Position numbers and translations under genes: made by a program. From Rotaria sp. Silwood1 (lineage: Eukaryota > Rotifera > Eurotatoria > Philodinida > Philodinidae): a stretch of DNA of 64,000 nucleotides. Every line of letters begins with the position of its first letter. Positions within the stretch are counted from its first letter, which is position 1. Under the pieces are notes generated by a model that had not been told where the DNA came from, did not search any database, and was given only the letters and a program-made list of their open reading frames with translations. Positions 1 through 14,600 of the stretch are shown one piece after another. The DNA lies in NCBI GenBank assembly GCA_905250075.1, contig CAJNOP010000512.1, positions 87,275-151,274 on the forward strand. The letters run 5' to 3'.

Positions 1-551
<551 letters not shown>

Positions 552-3165
552 ATTTGAAGACTTGGATATAAAATGTTAGAATACGGGTAAGATTGCACAC
601 ATAAAGGCCTTGATTATTTTGAATAAGCACAACTAATACCAAAGCATACCTGCCTATACACCTATATATGCTTGGAGAAAGGAAGCAAACACGTGGTAAC
701 TGAAGCAACTATCAACACAAAGTGAAATAATGCTGCTTGGTCAAGTGTGACGTAATAAGATTTTTTGCTTGGCATCGTTAATATTTCAACGGAATGAAGT
801 TAGATAAAGTCAGAATGTCCAGGAGATATTTAGTTCCACCTGCTCTACACATTTCTTAAGATTCGTAACCTCCTTTACAATTTGACGATCAAAATCTAGA
901 TCCGTCATAGAATAATGAAACTTTATCCTATGAATCCATTCAATTTTATTTTGAAGAGATTTTGCACATAAGTTTTCTTTCTTATTAACTTACACAAATA
1001 TCATCCTTCTTCTAGTACTTTATTCCAAGAGGAAACGTCATATTTTTGTTCCGTCAACTGAAGTGAGAGTCATAAGAAATAAAAGATTTGTGTGAATGTT
1101 TGTTTCCAAGTGTAAAGTCACATATTCATATATATTTTTATGATTTTATAGTAGACATTTTAACTCTTCGTGACTGTCCTGATTTTGGAACTTCGTAGCT
1201 GTTCTAGGGTCCGCTTGGCCGCATCCATATAAAATCACAAAAAGTTAATACTATTGCTCTATTTACATGTGCTTTTGCTTTCTGCTTGCTGTTTGTGTAA
1301 AAAACGAACATATCGGTGCCGATGATGATAATACGAAACTCTGCTACATCGAAAAACTGCTCGGTCGTTATTTCATGACATGGCTTGGCCTAGTTGAAAA
1401 AACTATAGATTTTTCTAGTTTAACTAGCAAGGATAAAGATATGCTCATGCATGGGCATGAGTGACTGGTTATATGTAAGAAAGTGAGAATGATTGCTTTT
1501 TATGCATCTTTATTTGTATCTTTCTTTTTATCAGAAGCAAAACAAAACTATGATACTAGTTTCTCGGGACAATGGTATCCTCATTTGAACTGATTCACGT
1601 TCATTCAATAAATACAATGTTTTTGCTAGCTTTTTCTTCACATATTTGACAAGTCACTAAAGTAACGCTTCTAGAATGAGAAAGACAAACATTCTTTTGA
1701 CAAAAGTGGCAGGCTTGTCAAACATTGCGACCAAGTTGTGCTGAACACAAATGGTATCTTTTTTTGTTTTAAAGACTCAAAAGTCATTTGGATTTTCATA
1801 CTGAAACCAGGTTTAATTGTCATTATCTTGACAGCAGATAACTGACTGTGCTTCATGTTTGGATAACTAGACTATGTCGCACCAGCCTTCTCTATTATTT
1901 CCGGTTGACTATTTGTAAAAACATTCTTTTCACCAGTATCGAAAATGGGTGGATAATTTTTCTAATATATGTTCGTCAGTGGATGCATCGTTTTTATTGA
2001 ATAGCACTAATGCCACAATCGCTATACAAATCCAACTCTTAATCATCAGTGATATCGTCATCAGTATCATGTATATCTGAGAATAAAATATCTTCAATTC
2101 GTTTTAAATGTGACTTATTAACCGTATTGACACTATCAAACTACAAAGGCCACGGAAATGATTTTGATGAAAAATGAACTGAAAACACCCACAATATGAA
2201 GAAAAACTGAACTATGCGTTATAAATGAATAAGATATGAACGCATCATGTAAAACTATTTGAAAAAAACAATGGGAGACAAAGGAGATCAGCTTTAAAAG
2301 AATGAAAAATCGTTCTACTAACACAGTAGTTGTCTTGGAGTCCATGTGGACCTATAGCTTTATTTTTCTTTTACTTCAAAAGTTATTTATGATATAAATC
2401 ATGGATAGTGGAAGAAAGTGTATAGATCGCAATGTGTTTGAGTGTCTGTGTTAGTCTTTTTCTACACGGATACCTATGCACACAGCCACCTTCATCAGCT
2501 TCAGATCGCGCATTGTGAAGATAGCTCAGTCACATCCAGACTCATCTGCATCTGTCTACATCCAGAGAAGTCTTCATTCATTTACCAATTTATACATCTA
2601 CATACTTAGTAAACTGTTATACTACAGTTTTACAAAACAAACAGAGTGTGTGTTGGGCTGGTGCTTAACACACTTCAAGATAACAGAAAGGACTGAAGGT
2701 TTACGCCATCTTCAGGAATAATTTTCAGTGCTGAGCAATCTTAGCATACACCTTGATGCATCCCGCTTTCATACTATATTCTCTCTCATGTCATCATTGT
2801 CAATATTTTAATAACTAAACATAATGGTTATCAATGACCTATTCTGTTGCAGTGTTCTTGAATACTCTTCTCATCATGAAACAGGCTAGATTATAGAACG
2901 TAACCAGCGATAATAATCGAGTTGAGTCATACTCATGAAAAAAAAGGCTGAAATATGACTCAATGTCAATATTACCTATCTGTTATATGATCGAAGAGAA
3001 AAAAATAATGTCTTCGAAGCAGAGCATACCAAACATTGTCATTGACAAAATAAACGGAGCGAAAGCAAGCAAAAATATATAAGAGGTAAATATTAATATT
3101 GTTTTCTGTTATAGATAATTACATCAAAAGTCTAAATTTTATTGAGCAATGCTTCGTAGCACCCT
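552..3165. other. Non-coding stretch upstream of spermidine synthase
   Basis: No convincing gene seen. Two open frames of 65 and 81 codons (1267-1464 and 2476-2721, plus strand) have starts and stops, but no recognisable domain, signal peptide or plausible flanking splice sites. They are best treated as chance frames. Confidence 0.5.
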
Positions 3166-3356
3166 CGTTTAATGGCGTAATAATAATCGGCCGAATTTTT
3201 GGCCTACAGCCTACGCGAGCCTAAAAAATATTATTCGTTTGTTTTTCTGTTCGTATGAATCATCTGCAGAACGAAAAAAAAATAACCAATTATTTTCGTA
3301 GGCCTACGTAGGCCGTAGGTCAAAAATTCGGCCGATTATTATTACCCCGTTTAATG
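3166..3356. mobile_element. MITE of 173 bp with long terminal inverted repeats and 9-bp target duplication
   Basis: The element occupies 3175-3347. Its left end, starting GCGTAATAATAATCGGCCGA, is mirrored by the right end, whose reverse complement starts GGGTAATAATAATCGGCCGA. The pairing continues imperfectly inward, so the whole element can fold into one hairpin. It is flanked by perfect 9-bp direct copies of CGTTTAATG (3166-3174 and 3348-3356). No coding capacity. A 9-bp duplication fits Mutator-like transposases; the superfamily is an inference from that length alone. Confidence 0.85.
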
Positions 3357-3889
3357 CAAACCTCATTGGTCGTTTATCAAAAAGACTTATTATTCACGTC
3401 TGACATCTAGTTGATCGAAATGAAACGTTTTTTTTTGATCAAATATATTTTATTGGATACGCCTGAGCTTTTTTGAGCTGGAGACGTAGAATAGGTAACT
3501 GTTTTTTTGAAGATCAAACGATTTCCACGATACTCTGTTTACAGAGCTGTTCATTCAAACTTTTTACAGATCCTGAATTTCATAGGACATTGTTATACTC
3601 AGCTTGAATGATTGCATAAAACATTTCATGCAAGATAAATATGAAATTGCTACGTTTTGTGTCGCGCACATTCTTTCATTCTACACAATTTTGCAGTTAA
3701 AGTGATGATTTTTATTTAAAGTGTGACTACTCATGCGGGTCTTATTCATCCCTTTTCGGGTGATATTATGCCTAGAAAGAAACAAACAGAAATCATTATT
3801 ATAGATCCAATTATGTTTTAGAAAATTGCACCATCACGAAGTATTGTTGTAACGACCGTTAGTTAACTCTATTCTAAGCGTTGTTGACG

Positions 3890-5125
3890 ATGGCGAATAT
3901 ATCCCTTCTCGTATTGCCTGTCGAGTTAATCCATCATATTTTCGATTTCTGCGATACTCGAACCATTCTCTTTCCATTTCGTTGTATTTGCAAACAATTC
4001 TACACACTTACCGAAAGCTACGATCGGTATAATGTCACTTTGGATTTGAAGTCTACGTCCGATTTTGCAGTGATTTGTCGTATAATTCGACCTGAAAATG
4101 TTATTTCAATGAATATCTCCAATGACATTGCTGAAAGTCATGAAAACTCCACCTTATTGTCGTTCTTCGATAGTGATCGATGGATTCGGCTTCGTTCATT
4201 AATTTTTCAAGATTTTAATATCACTGATTTAGAATATTTCTTACAAATTATTAGAACAAAATCTTTAATCTCTCTTTCGATTGATTCGACTACAAATGAA
4301 TATGAAACACTAGGAACTCTCATATCATCAATACTGGTTCAATGTAATCTTCGGAAGCTTTATTTACATAATACGAGTAATATGTTGAAATATATACTGT
4401 GGCCAATTTCATACCGATTAGAGCATCTGACAATCCATTCTTGTCTCTATAGTAACTATCTTGTTATTCTCCGTGAATTGCCTTATTTACGAACATTCGT
4501 AATGAAAGACTGTACTATAAATGATGCTGATGACAGAATGTCTTCGCCATCGAATTCCACATTCGATGCTAGATTAATGTCACTTACCATCACTGACTGT
4601 TCACTATCTAAAGAGCATATGGAATTGTTATTATCAGAGACACCTTTACTTCGCCATTTCAAATTGATTTCTCATAGACGAACATTAGACTCTATATTTG
4701 ATGGTCTGGATTGGGAGCAATTCATTCAAAATAAATTGTCAGCACTAGAAAAATTCGAATTTTTCTTATCCCATTACTATCTATTGTACGATCCTTTTGA
4801 TGGTCTTAAATCACTAATAGCTTCATATCGATCACCATTCTGGCTGGATAAAAAACATTGGCTAGTGACTGCTGCTTATACTATAAAATCATGTCAGGTT
4901 TGGCTTTATACACGACCATTCACTGGTATGGATCATGACATGTCACAAGTCAGATATGAGTTATCTTCGACAGACTATGACTGTTGTCTGGTTGCACGTC
5001 CGATAGATATAATTTTTGACGTCGATTCATATATGGTATGTAGACAGAATTATTTAGTATCAATGTTTGACTACAATTTCTCCTTATCACATCTGTTTTT
5101 AACGAGTTCCAGAACTAAAACCTAG
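3890..5125 (+). CDS. F-box protein with LRR-like body, intronless
   Basis: Single open frame of 411 residues. I chose the ATG at 3890 (MANISLLVLPVELIHHIF); an in-frame TTG lies three codons upstream. An F-box occupies about residues 6-45, with the typical LPVELIHHIFDFCD opening and a later ICKQFY segment. The F-box family recruits substrates to SCF ubiquitin ligases through Skp1. The rest has irregular leucine-rich segments (for example LRSLIFQDFNITDLEYF and LRKLYLHNTSNML) in the manner of F-box/LRR proteins. Large families of such intronless genes occur in bdelloids. The substrate cannot be inferred. No lesions are seen. Confidence 0.85.
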   Translation: MANISLLVLPVELIHHIFDFCDTRTILFPFRCICKQFYTLTESYDRYNVTLDLKSTSDFAVICRIIRPENVISMNISNDIAESHENSTLLSFFDSDRWIRLRSLIFQDFNITDLEYFLQIIRTKSLISLSIDSTTNEYETLGTLISSILVQCNLRKLYLHNTSNMLKYILWPISYRLEHLTIHSCLYSNYLVILRELPYLRTFVMKDCTINDADDRMSSPSNSTFDARLMSLTITDCSLSKEHMELLLSETPLLRHFKLISHRRTLDSIFDGLDWEQFIQNKLSALEKFEFFLSHYYLLYDPFDGLKSLIASYRSPFWLDKKHWLVTAAYTIKSCQVWLYTRPFTGMDHDMSQVRYELSSTDYDCCLVARPIDIIFDVDSYMVCRQNYLVSMFDYNFSLSHLFLTSSRTKT

Positions 5126-5978
5126 AAAAAAAAGAACAGAATGAGTTTGGAATTTTATGATACAGACATGAAACCAACAGGCGAAAGACAAAGACCTGAT
5201 ATATGTTAAATCATGAAGTTCTCTGTAAGATTACACAAATCTCTGAATTCATGCAGGTATTGCCAGCTATGCGTATCGAAATTAATAATGACTAAGTCAT
5301 AGTGCTATCAAATGTGATGAACTAAAGCCAGCAAATTATTTTTATAAAGTAAAAAAATCGTTCGAATGTATACCGATACTTGTAGAGTTACAGTTGCTGT
5401 TCGCTTGAGCTCACCTACGTCCTAACAATTACCAATTTGACAAAACATTGAATGAATCACTCTTTTTTTTATTCATTAGAAAAAGCATCGTATCACCTAT
5501 TGTTAGCTCATATTTTTACAGGATAAAAATTTCTGAAGCTATTCTCGATCTCATACGTCTTTCAATAATATAGATGTCAATATTATGAAAAACTTCTAAT
5601 TGACTGTTCAGTGTCATATATAGTAAGGGAAATCCTCAAAACTTAACGAATGGGATAGATATTTGTGTAAATAATGTTACAAAGTGGACATGTCAGTCTT
5701 AAATAATTTAATCACATCGATAAAATGAAATGTTTGGCAATAAATATTTAAATAAAAAAAGAATCTATTCAAAATCAACATATTTTTATACTCTCAATAT
5801 ATGCTTACAGTATAAATTAAAAAAAGTTTTAAATTTATCCACTTTTGGGAAGAATTTTTTCATCAGAAATGGGTGGTAATCTTTTCTTTTTTGTGCCCTA
5901 CTGTAACTTACGAAATCACAGAGCTAGTCAAATAATTGATCGTTTTTCTCGCATACTTATCATCTTCTAACTGCATAG
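5126..5978. other. Spacer before the LRR exon array
   Basis: AT-rich. No exon could be found that supplies a start codon in phase with the first LRR exon at 5979. A short ATG frame at 5868 ends in a stop before reaching it. The 5' end of the LRR gene is therefore missing, decayed or unrecognised here. Confidence 0.5.
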
Positions 5979-7155
5979 ACACTCACTACAATAGACCTTG
6001 GATACAGTCGTATCCGCAAGCAAGGAGCAAAATATTTGGCTGATGCCTTACGAAACAATCAGGTGACTATTGTTTGCACTTCATTTCTCTCATATGTAGC
6101 TTTTCGGATGTACATAGACACTCACCACACTATATCTTAGATACAATGAATTCAAAGCTGAAGGCATTGAATATATAGCTGATCTCTTACGAAACAATTC
6201 GGTGCTTATCGTTTTTTTTTATATAGTTGTCATGTTTCTCGTTCACTATACATACAGACACTGACTACATTGGACATTGGAGACAATAAAATCGAAAGTC
6301 AAGGTGCAAAATATTTAGCGGATGCTTTACGAATTAACAAGGTGACTCTTATTTCTTCTTATTAGGTCTCATATACATCTTCTCGTACCAACACAGACAC
6401 TTATGGTACTAGATGTCAAGCGAAATAGCCTGGGAGACGAAGGAGTGCAATATCTCACCAATGCTCTCAATAGCAACATGGTTATTCTCTTTGTCACTTT
6501 AGCTAAATGATATTCTTTTTCTTCTATCGACACAGACACTCACATCATTAGACCTAAGATCTAACAGAATCAGTCAACGTGGAGCTAAATATGTAGCTGA
6601 CGTTTTACGAAATAATACAGTGACTATCATGCTTTCTTCATATATCTCTCATCATTATTTTCTATTCTCTATGAAGACACTTAACACATTGTACCTCGCT
6701 TTCAACCAAATTGAAGACTCAGGTGCACAACATTTGGCTGCTGCCTTACAAAACAATAAAGTGACTTTCATCATCACTTCAAATCTTTCAATCTTATATC
6801 AATTGTCTGCCATCTACATAGACACTCATCAAACTAGACCTTGGGCACAATGAAATCAGAGATAATGGAGCTCAATATTTAGCTGATGCATTAAAAAGGA
6901 ACACGGTGATAGACATCGTCTCTTCATCTATCTCATTTTCATTTTCTTTTCCTTATACAGACACTCACTTCACTATCTCTCATATTAAATCCAATCGGAG
7001 AGAATGGAGCAATATATTTGACTGATGTTTTACAAAAAAACACGGTTCTACTTAATAGTTCTTCGTTTTTCTATCATGTTCAATTTTTCGTATTCTTATA
7101 GACACTTACTACATTGGATTTTGAACAAAAGCGAACTATATCTGATATGAAATAA
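5979..7155 (+). CDS. Ribonuclease-inhibitor-type LRR gene, one 28-residue repeat per 84-bp exon, 5' end not found
   Basis: Eight exons of exactly 84 bp (5979-6062, 6118-6201, 6258-6341, 6397-6480, 6536-6619, 6677-6760, 6822-6905, 6961-7044) are followed by a terminal exon, 7102-7155, ending in TAA. All introns are phase 0 and 55-61 bp, with acceptors of the type ...AG/ACACT and donors mostly GTGACT. Each exon encodes one LRR of the pattern TLTTLDLxxNxIxxxGAxYLADALRNN, as in NLRC3-like and RNase-inhibitor proteins, which form protein-binding arcs. The last exon holds half a repeat and then stops. The exons visible total about 241 residues. With no start codon or N-terminal domain found, this may be a 5'-truncated copy. 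Repeat 8 is the most diverged. Confidence 0.75.
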
Positions 7156-8681
7156 CAATTGCACAATTTTCGGCGATAAAATGATTTAGTACAATAGAAG
7201 AAACAATGTGATAAATATTTCATGTTTATGTTTTCGTCTTTTTTTTATGGATTTCTTCGAGATATTTTTTGTAAATTGTTTTATATTCAATTTTTACTAG
7301 TTCTTTTGTTTATTTGAATTATTTGTTTTGGTTTTATTGACAAAATGATGCGCAACAAGTATGTCTAATACCATCATAAATCTATTCAATAGAACTGAAG
7401 CAACCAAATCTTATATATCAGCTCGAAAGTTTTTACAGTATTCACCTATTAAATGAGTTTGAATAGCTTCAAATGAACAATCAATGAATAAATTAAAAGC
7501 TATCAAAAATTATCTTCAAATAGCTATAGTTGATGAACAATTCTTTGACATGATGTTATGTGATAACAAAAAAAAATAATGTCTTGAAGTGATTTTGCCA
7601 AGGACTAGGCGAAAATGGAAGATAGTTGTACTAAATTTTCATTTAAAAATTCATTTGAATCGAAGCTTCGATCTTTGGTCTTTGGTTGTACACCTTCTAA
7701 AACTTTGTACGATATACTTATATCTTGTCCTTTCTCTTTCCAAGTAGAGGTGTAATCCGACTATCTGAGTTATCGTTTTGATACAAAACAGGTATCTGAC
7801 TTTCAATATTTAGGAACAATCTTCAATGATGTTCTTTTTTTATGAAAAACCGATTAGAATAAAATGAAATCTGCCTTTTGAGATAAAAAAAAAACAGATT
7901 TTAATTTACTCAATAAAAAGACAATTGATTTTAAGTCATTTTGTTGACTTTTTCTTCCACAAGTAAACATCAAATAATATCGTTTGTCAAATGTTGTTAG
8001 AAAAACTCATTGTAAGATGATTGCAATTCAAATGGAATAATCTGATTAAAAAACACACTTCGTTTCCTTTTTTTTCACATGATTTGTGGAGTTTCTTGTC
8101 AATCACTTCTGTACAATCATTTTCTATCCATTCTATCTGGGTATCAGTTATACATGCTTCAGTCTACTTCAACTATCGCTTAATAGAAACGCATTAGCAT
8201 AATGTCTTATGAATAGATAATTTCAAGGCTTTTCAATTGATAATCTCTTCGAGTTGAACGAGATTGGAGTATATTTTCCTAATAATGATTCTATTTCAAA
8301 ACTTCTCGAAGCTAACGCAAGTTAACAAAGATTCATCACTAATTTTGAGCAGACGATCCAATCGCCACTACACTCAATTAATGCATTGATTTACATCTTT
8401 ACTATTAAATGCTTTGAAATCTGGTACTTTTAGTAAGAATCTTCACTGTTTACATTCTACTTTTTTTTTTGTTTCGATTCATCTTTGTACATCATATACA
8501 TATCAACGTAAGTATTTAATATTTTTCTCTGCATTTGTTTATCACTGACATCTCTCTTGTTCTTATTCTCGATTGGATGTCAGTCTTTTCAGGTATAGAT
8601 TGATTGATTGATTTATTCATTCAATTTTCTTTTCTGATCGATTTCTTCGAGAAACACTCAATATTCTCAATAAACTTAAAT
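7156..8681. other. Intergenic region upstream of AP-3 beta
   Basis: AT-rich with many short A and T runs. No coding or structured feature recognised. It presumably holds the AP-3 beta promoter and 5' UTR. Confidence 0.5.
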
Positions 8682-11600
8682 ATGAGTCTTAATGAACGAA
8701 CATTAACAGCAGCATCTACGTTGAATGTTCAAGGATTACGTGGAACATCAAATCAATCTGATGAACAAACTGAACCAAGTGCAACATTAAGTATTTTTTC
8801 ACTTGATTATAAGAAGTAAGTTAATTATTTTCATATAAATTACAAATTTTATAATATTTTTATTTATTTAGACATGATGATCTGAAACAAATGTTAGATA
8901 GTAATAAAGATAATTTAAAATTAGAAGCTATGCGTCGAATTATTGGTGTAAGATAAAAAAAAAAAAAGTTATAATCTTTATCCGAATAGATAAAATATTA
9001 TTTAGATGATTGCAAAAGGTAAAGATGCTGCTGATCTATTTCCAGCTGTTGTTAAAAATGTAGTTTCAAAAAATATGGAAGTTAAAAAATTAGTTTATGT
9101 TTATTTAATGCGTTATGCTGAAGAACAACAAGATCTTGCTTTACTTTCTATTGCTACATTTCAACGAGCATTAAAAGTAAGAAAAAAAATAAAAAATAAA
9201 GACTATAGAAAAATCTCTACAATTATTATTTTTGTTTTTTTTTTTTTCTTTAATATTAGGATCCCAATCAATTAATTCGTGCAAGTGCATTACGTGTATT
9301 GTCTAGTATTCGTGTTCCAACAATTGTAACAATTATGATGTTAGCTATTCGTGATGCTGTTACAGATATGTCAGCTTATGTTCGTAAAACAGCTGCTAAT
9401 GCTATAGCAAAATTATATGCGTATATTTAATTGTAATTATCTTTTCTATTGATCATTGTTTTTTTTGTCTAATATTTAGTTTGGATCCAGAATTAAAAGA
9501 TGAACTTGTTTTAATTATTGCTAAATTACTTGCTGATAAAACGATTGTATGGAAAAAGAAAATATTTGTTTATTATTTTAATTTATATAAATTTTTTTTG
9601 TTATTTTAGTTAGTTAATGGTAGTGCTGTACAAGCATTTGAACATGTATGTCCAGAACGAATTGATTTAATACATAAAAATTATCGACGTTTATGTAATC
9701 TTTTAATTGATATTGATGAATGGGGACAAGTTACAGTTTTAAATATGTTAACAAGATATGCACGTTCACAATTTATTGATCCGAATAAAGTTTTTAATAA
9801 AAATAATTCAAAAAAGTAAATATTTGAGAGAAATTTGTTTCTTTTTTTTTTATAGACGATTGAAGATGAAAATAAAAATTTTTATGAAAATGAAATAGAA
9901 AAAATTGATAATGATGATGAAGATTCATTAGAGAAAAGAACATATGTAATGGATAGTGATCATCGGTTATTGTTGCGATGTACAAAACCATTATTACAAA
10001 GTCGAAATTCAGCTGTATGTATATTGTTTTATTAGAAAATAATTTTTAATTTTTTTTTTCAATATAAAATCTTTCAAATGAGATTAATAGTTACTAAATA
10101 TCGTACTTCTTTTGATTCTAATACTATGAACGATATACTTATGTGATAGAATTCATTGAAAATGTTTGTGATATTAGTTTTTTTTTAATCAAATAAAATG
10201 AACCTCTTTGTTTGTTCAGACTTATTTTTTATTAATATACATAATTTCCCGAGACATTCTTCAAAAAACGAAAAGTTCAATAGGAACAATTTTCTATAAA
10301 CTAAACCATTTCGACTATTTGATGAGTAATGAACATCGATGATGAAAAGAGAGGAAAGTTGTTCTAACATCATTGTTTTTATCATCATGGATGCATGTAT
10401 CAATAGATTAAAATGCTTACTTTGATATGTTCTCTCGAAATATCTATACAGTATGTCTCGGGAAATTATGAATGTTATTGACATAAATAAAAAATATAGT
10501 ATTACCCCTAGGACACGTAATATTTCTACATATCAACATTGTTCAATTCATAAATATTTAATCGATAGTTAAACCTTCAACTACAAACGCCTCTCTAATC
10601 TGAACATTTCAAAAGATTTCAGTCAGATGTTCAAATTAGAAAATTTTAAATTAATTTAAGTAGTTTGTTGGACTTGACGTAGATTAAGAAAGATGTAGGT
10701 CTGAAAAAATTTTTGTCAGTTCGAAATTTTAGATGATTAACTTTTCTTATAAGTTAAAGATTATTTAATTGTATATTTTCTTTTTTCAAAAAGGTTGTTA
10801 TGGCTGTAGCACAATTATATTATTATGTAGCACCTCATAGTGAAATTCAAATTGTTGCTAAATCACTTCTTCGTTTACTTCGTCATCATCGGTAGATTTG
10901 TTGATGTTTTTTGTTGCAAAAAATAATAATCGCTTCTTGTTTTTTCTTTTTTTTTGCATTATATTATCTAGTGAAATTCAAACAATTATTTTAAAATCAA
11001 TAGTATTCATAGCTGATAAACATAAACAAATATTTGAACCATATTTAAAATCATTTTATGTTCATTCAAATGATAGTGGTCTTGTTAAACATTATAAACT
11101 TGAAATTCTTACTACATTAGCTAATGCTACAAATATATCAACAATACTTCGAGAATTTCAAGTAAATAATAAATTTTATTTTAATTTTTAAAATAAATTC
11201 TGATTATTTGTTTTTTTTTTTTAGACATATGTTTTAAGTTCGGATAAAGATTTTGCTGCTCATAGTATTCATGCAATAGGACGATGTGCAAGTACAATAT
11301 CAGAAGTGACTGAAGCTTGTTTAAATGGTCTTGTTGCATTAATGTCAAAAAAAGATGAAACAATTGTTGCTGAAAGTGTTGTTGTTATTAAAAAATTATT
11401 ACAAATTAATGTACAAAACAAAAAAAAAATTTTCTTTATTTAATAAAATGTTTAAAATCATTCTTTTTTTTTGTTCTTATTGTTATTTTAGCCATCACAA
11501 TCTAATGAAATAATTAAACATATTGTTCGAATGGTTGATAAAGTTACTGTTCCAATAGCACGTGCTTCTATTTTATGGCTTATTGGTGAATATTCTGATC

Positions 11601-14600
11601 GTATTAATAAATTAGCACCAGATGTATTAAGAAAAATGGCAAAAACATTTACTGATGAAGTTTGTTATGAAAATTTTCTTTTAATTAATTTAAATAAGTT
11701 GATTTGTTTTTTTTTTAGGAAACAATAGTTAAACATCAAATATTAAATTTAGCTGCTAAACTTTATGTTGTTAATGCTAAACAAACTCATTTATTAGTTC
11801 AATATGTATTTAATTTAGCTAAATATGATACTAATTATGATACTCGAGATAAAGCACGACTTCTTCGGTAATAAAATAATCAATATTATTATATTTTTAT
11901 ATAAATTTTGTTTTGTATATAGAGCATTATTAATTCAAAATGATAAATGTCCTACATTAAGTAAACATGCAAAAAAAATTCTATTAGCACCTAAACCAGC
12001 ACCTATTCTCGAATCAATTATTCGAGGTATAAGAATTTCTTTTTTTTATTGATATTTTTTTATTTTATTTTATATTTAGATCATGATCTATATACATTAG
12101 GTACTTTATCATTTGTTATTGGTCAAAAAGCAGTAGGTTATAAAGATCTACCAGATTTTCCATTGGAACAACCAGATCCAAATGTTCGTAATGTTGAAAT
12201 AATACCTCCAGTACCATCACAACATTCAATATCGAAAAAATCAAATACATCTACAGGAATAACATCAGGAGAAAGAAAGAAAAGTACTAATGATGAAAAT
12301 TTCTATTCCGATGATGAAAAAGAAGAAGAAGAAGAAGAGGAAACTTCCACTGAAGGACCTGATACAGATAGTGACGAAGATGAAGAAGAAGAAGATGATG
12401 ATGAAATAGAAAAACAACAAACAATACAAAATGAAAATCATACAAATGAATATGAACAATTAGATGCACAATCAACAAATAATAATGAACCAGAAGAAGA
12501 AGAAGAAGAAAACGAACATAAACAAGAAAGTAGTGAAGAAGAAGAATCCGAAGAAGATGATGATGAAGAAAATGAATCAGATGAATTAACTGACGATGAA
12601 AAAGTAAAATCTTTATCCTACATAGAATGTTCCAAACCTCATCAGATTTTGAATAAGTATTTCGAACAGAATCCACAGCAAATTATTAAGTGAAAAACGT
12701 AAAATATTCTTTTACCAAGTAGCTAAAGTACAGTACTGCTTAGAAGGGAAACAAAAATATTTTATCCATTTCTCAAATGTAAAAATTGCTCTTCTTTTTT
12801 GTGTGGTTTGACGCGAAAGCGTTCAAACGAGAATCATAATTAGAATGTTTGAATGATTATTCGATTTTAACAATAAGCGCAAAATATTGAACAAAATGAA
12901 AGATCGTCTTGTTTTTCATTACCATCTCTTCTTAAATTTGACAAAGTTTGAAATGAAAAATTATTCACAAGGAATCAGACGATAACATTTCCAAAAACTC
13001 GTTTGAGACATTGAAAAGTTTTCAAAATCAAATATCGATTTTTGTATCACGATGGTTCACCACTAATCACAAAATACTTTTTAAGTAAAATATAAGTACC
13101 ATTCTCTCATTCTTAACTAGTCAAATGGATGTATTAGTCACATGAGGATAAACCATCATATGATTCTATAATATTTTATAATAAATATTGCCATGTGTAA
13201 ATGTTTCGTTCCTCGATATATAAATATAGATACCTATTTTAACTTTCGTTCTATGTATTTTAACTGTATTGAAAATTTTATTTTTCAGTCAACACCCAAT
13301 CAACTATTAATAGTTGCTAAATCAGAATCGACTATAGCTCCAAGTGATTATACCATTCCTGCAACAGAAAAATCTCTTTTAGAAATGGATCGTAAGTTAA
13401 TAAAATATTTATTTATTTATTTTTTTCTTTCAAACTTATATTTAGTTGAAGCTTTTCTTGGTTCAACATCAACAAATGTTCAAGTAGCATCCGTAAAAAA
13501 TAATATTTTTAATGATTTACATGGATTAGAATCTTTAACTGTAAGATGTTTTTAAATTTCTATACATTTAAATTTTATCTTGTCTTTTTTTGAGTAGTCA
13601 ACATCATCAAATCTAAGACAATATGATTGTTTAAATCGTATAACTGGTCATGGTTTACAAATACAATATCGTTTTCCACGTACACCATTTCGACAATCAT
13701 CAAATATGGTACATATTGAATTAATATTTACAAATACAACAACAAATAAAGATATACATTCAATAAAATTTCATAAATCGGTTTGTTAGATTTCATTTTT
13801 TTGTTGTTATTTTTTTTGCTAATTATTATAATAATAGAAATCAAATATGAATATTCAAGGATTTGATCAAATTGATATATTACCAAGTGGTTTATCAATT
13901 GTAACATCAATTGGTATTGATTTTAATGATAAAACACAACCGGCATTATTTGATATTTTTTATGATGATAATTTAATACCAACATCATTAACAATATCAT
14001 GTCATGTTGGTGAATTAATTGAACAAAAATTTTTAAATGATCAACAATTTAATCAAAATTTAGGTAAAAATAATAGAAGCAATTTTGATATTATATTTAT
14101 TATGTAAAAATTTTATAGCTCGTCTTCGTGGTATGAATGAAATAATAGATAATGTTAATGTTAATGAAATACAAATATCAAAATTAAATTTTAATACAAT
14201 TCAAACTAAAGTACTTCAATGTGCCAATATGATTTCAGTACCATCGAGTTCTGGAGATTCAACATTGTTTCGGTAACAACACACAAAAAAAAACATTTTC
14301 TCATATCGTAGAAGTTCTTTGATGTATTTAATTTATTTGTTTTTTCATGACTTAAAATTTTTAGATTATTAACTGAACATATTTCAAGAATAGTCGAAAT
14401 AATTTAAACATTATCTTGATGTTTTGAAGAACAAAAAACAAAATTAAAAATTATCTTCATTTTTCAACTAAAATATATCAGATTGAGAGTTTGCATACGA
14501 GTGTATACAATATTCTAAAGTTTTTTCTTTTTGGTTTTAAACTTTTGATATCAAAAGAGATCTCGAGACAAGGCTAAATCATTACAATAAGTGAAAAATT

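Noticed and set aside
10185..10484. 99-codon minus-strand frame in an AP-3 beta intron
   Set aside because: Lies across the inverted-repeat element in a well-supported intron. No recognisable protein features, and it looks like a chance frame in AT-rich DNA.
12265..12676. Minus-strand open frames opposite the AP-3 beta hinge
   Set aside because: They are mirror images of the Glu/Asp/Ser-rich hinge codons (GAA/GAT repeats read as Phe/Leu/Ile/His runs) and have no domain content.
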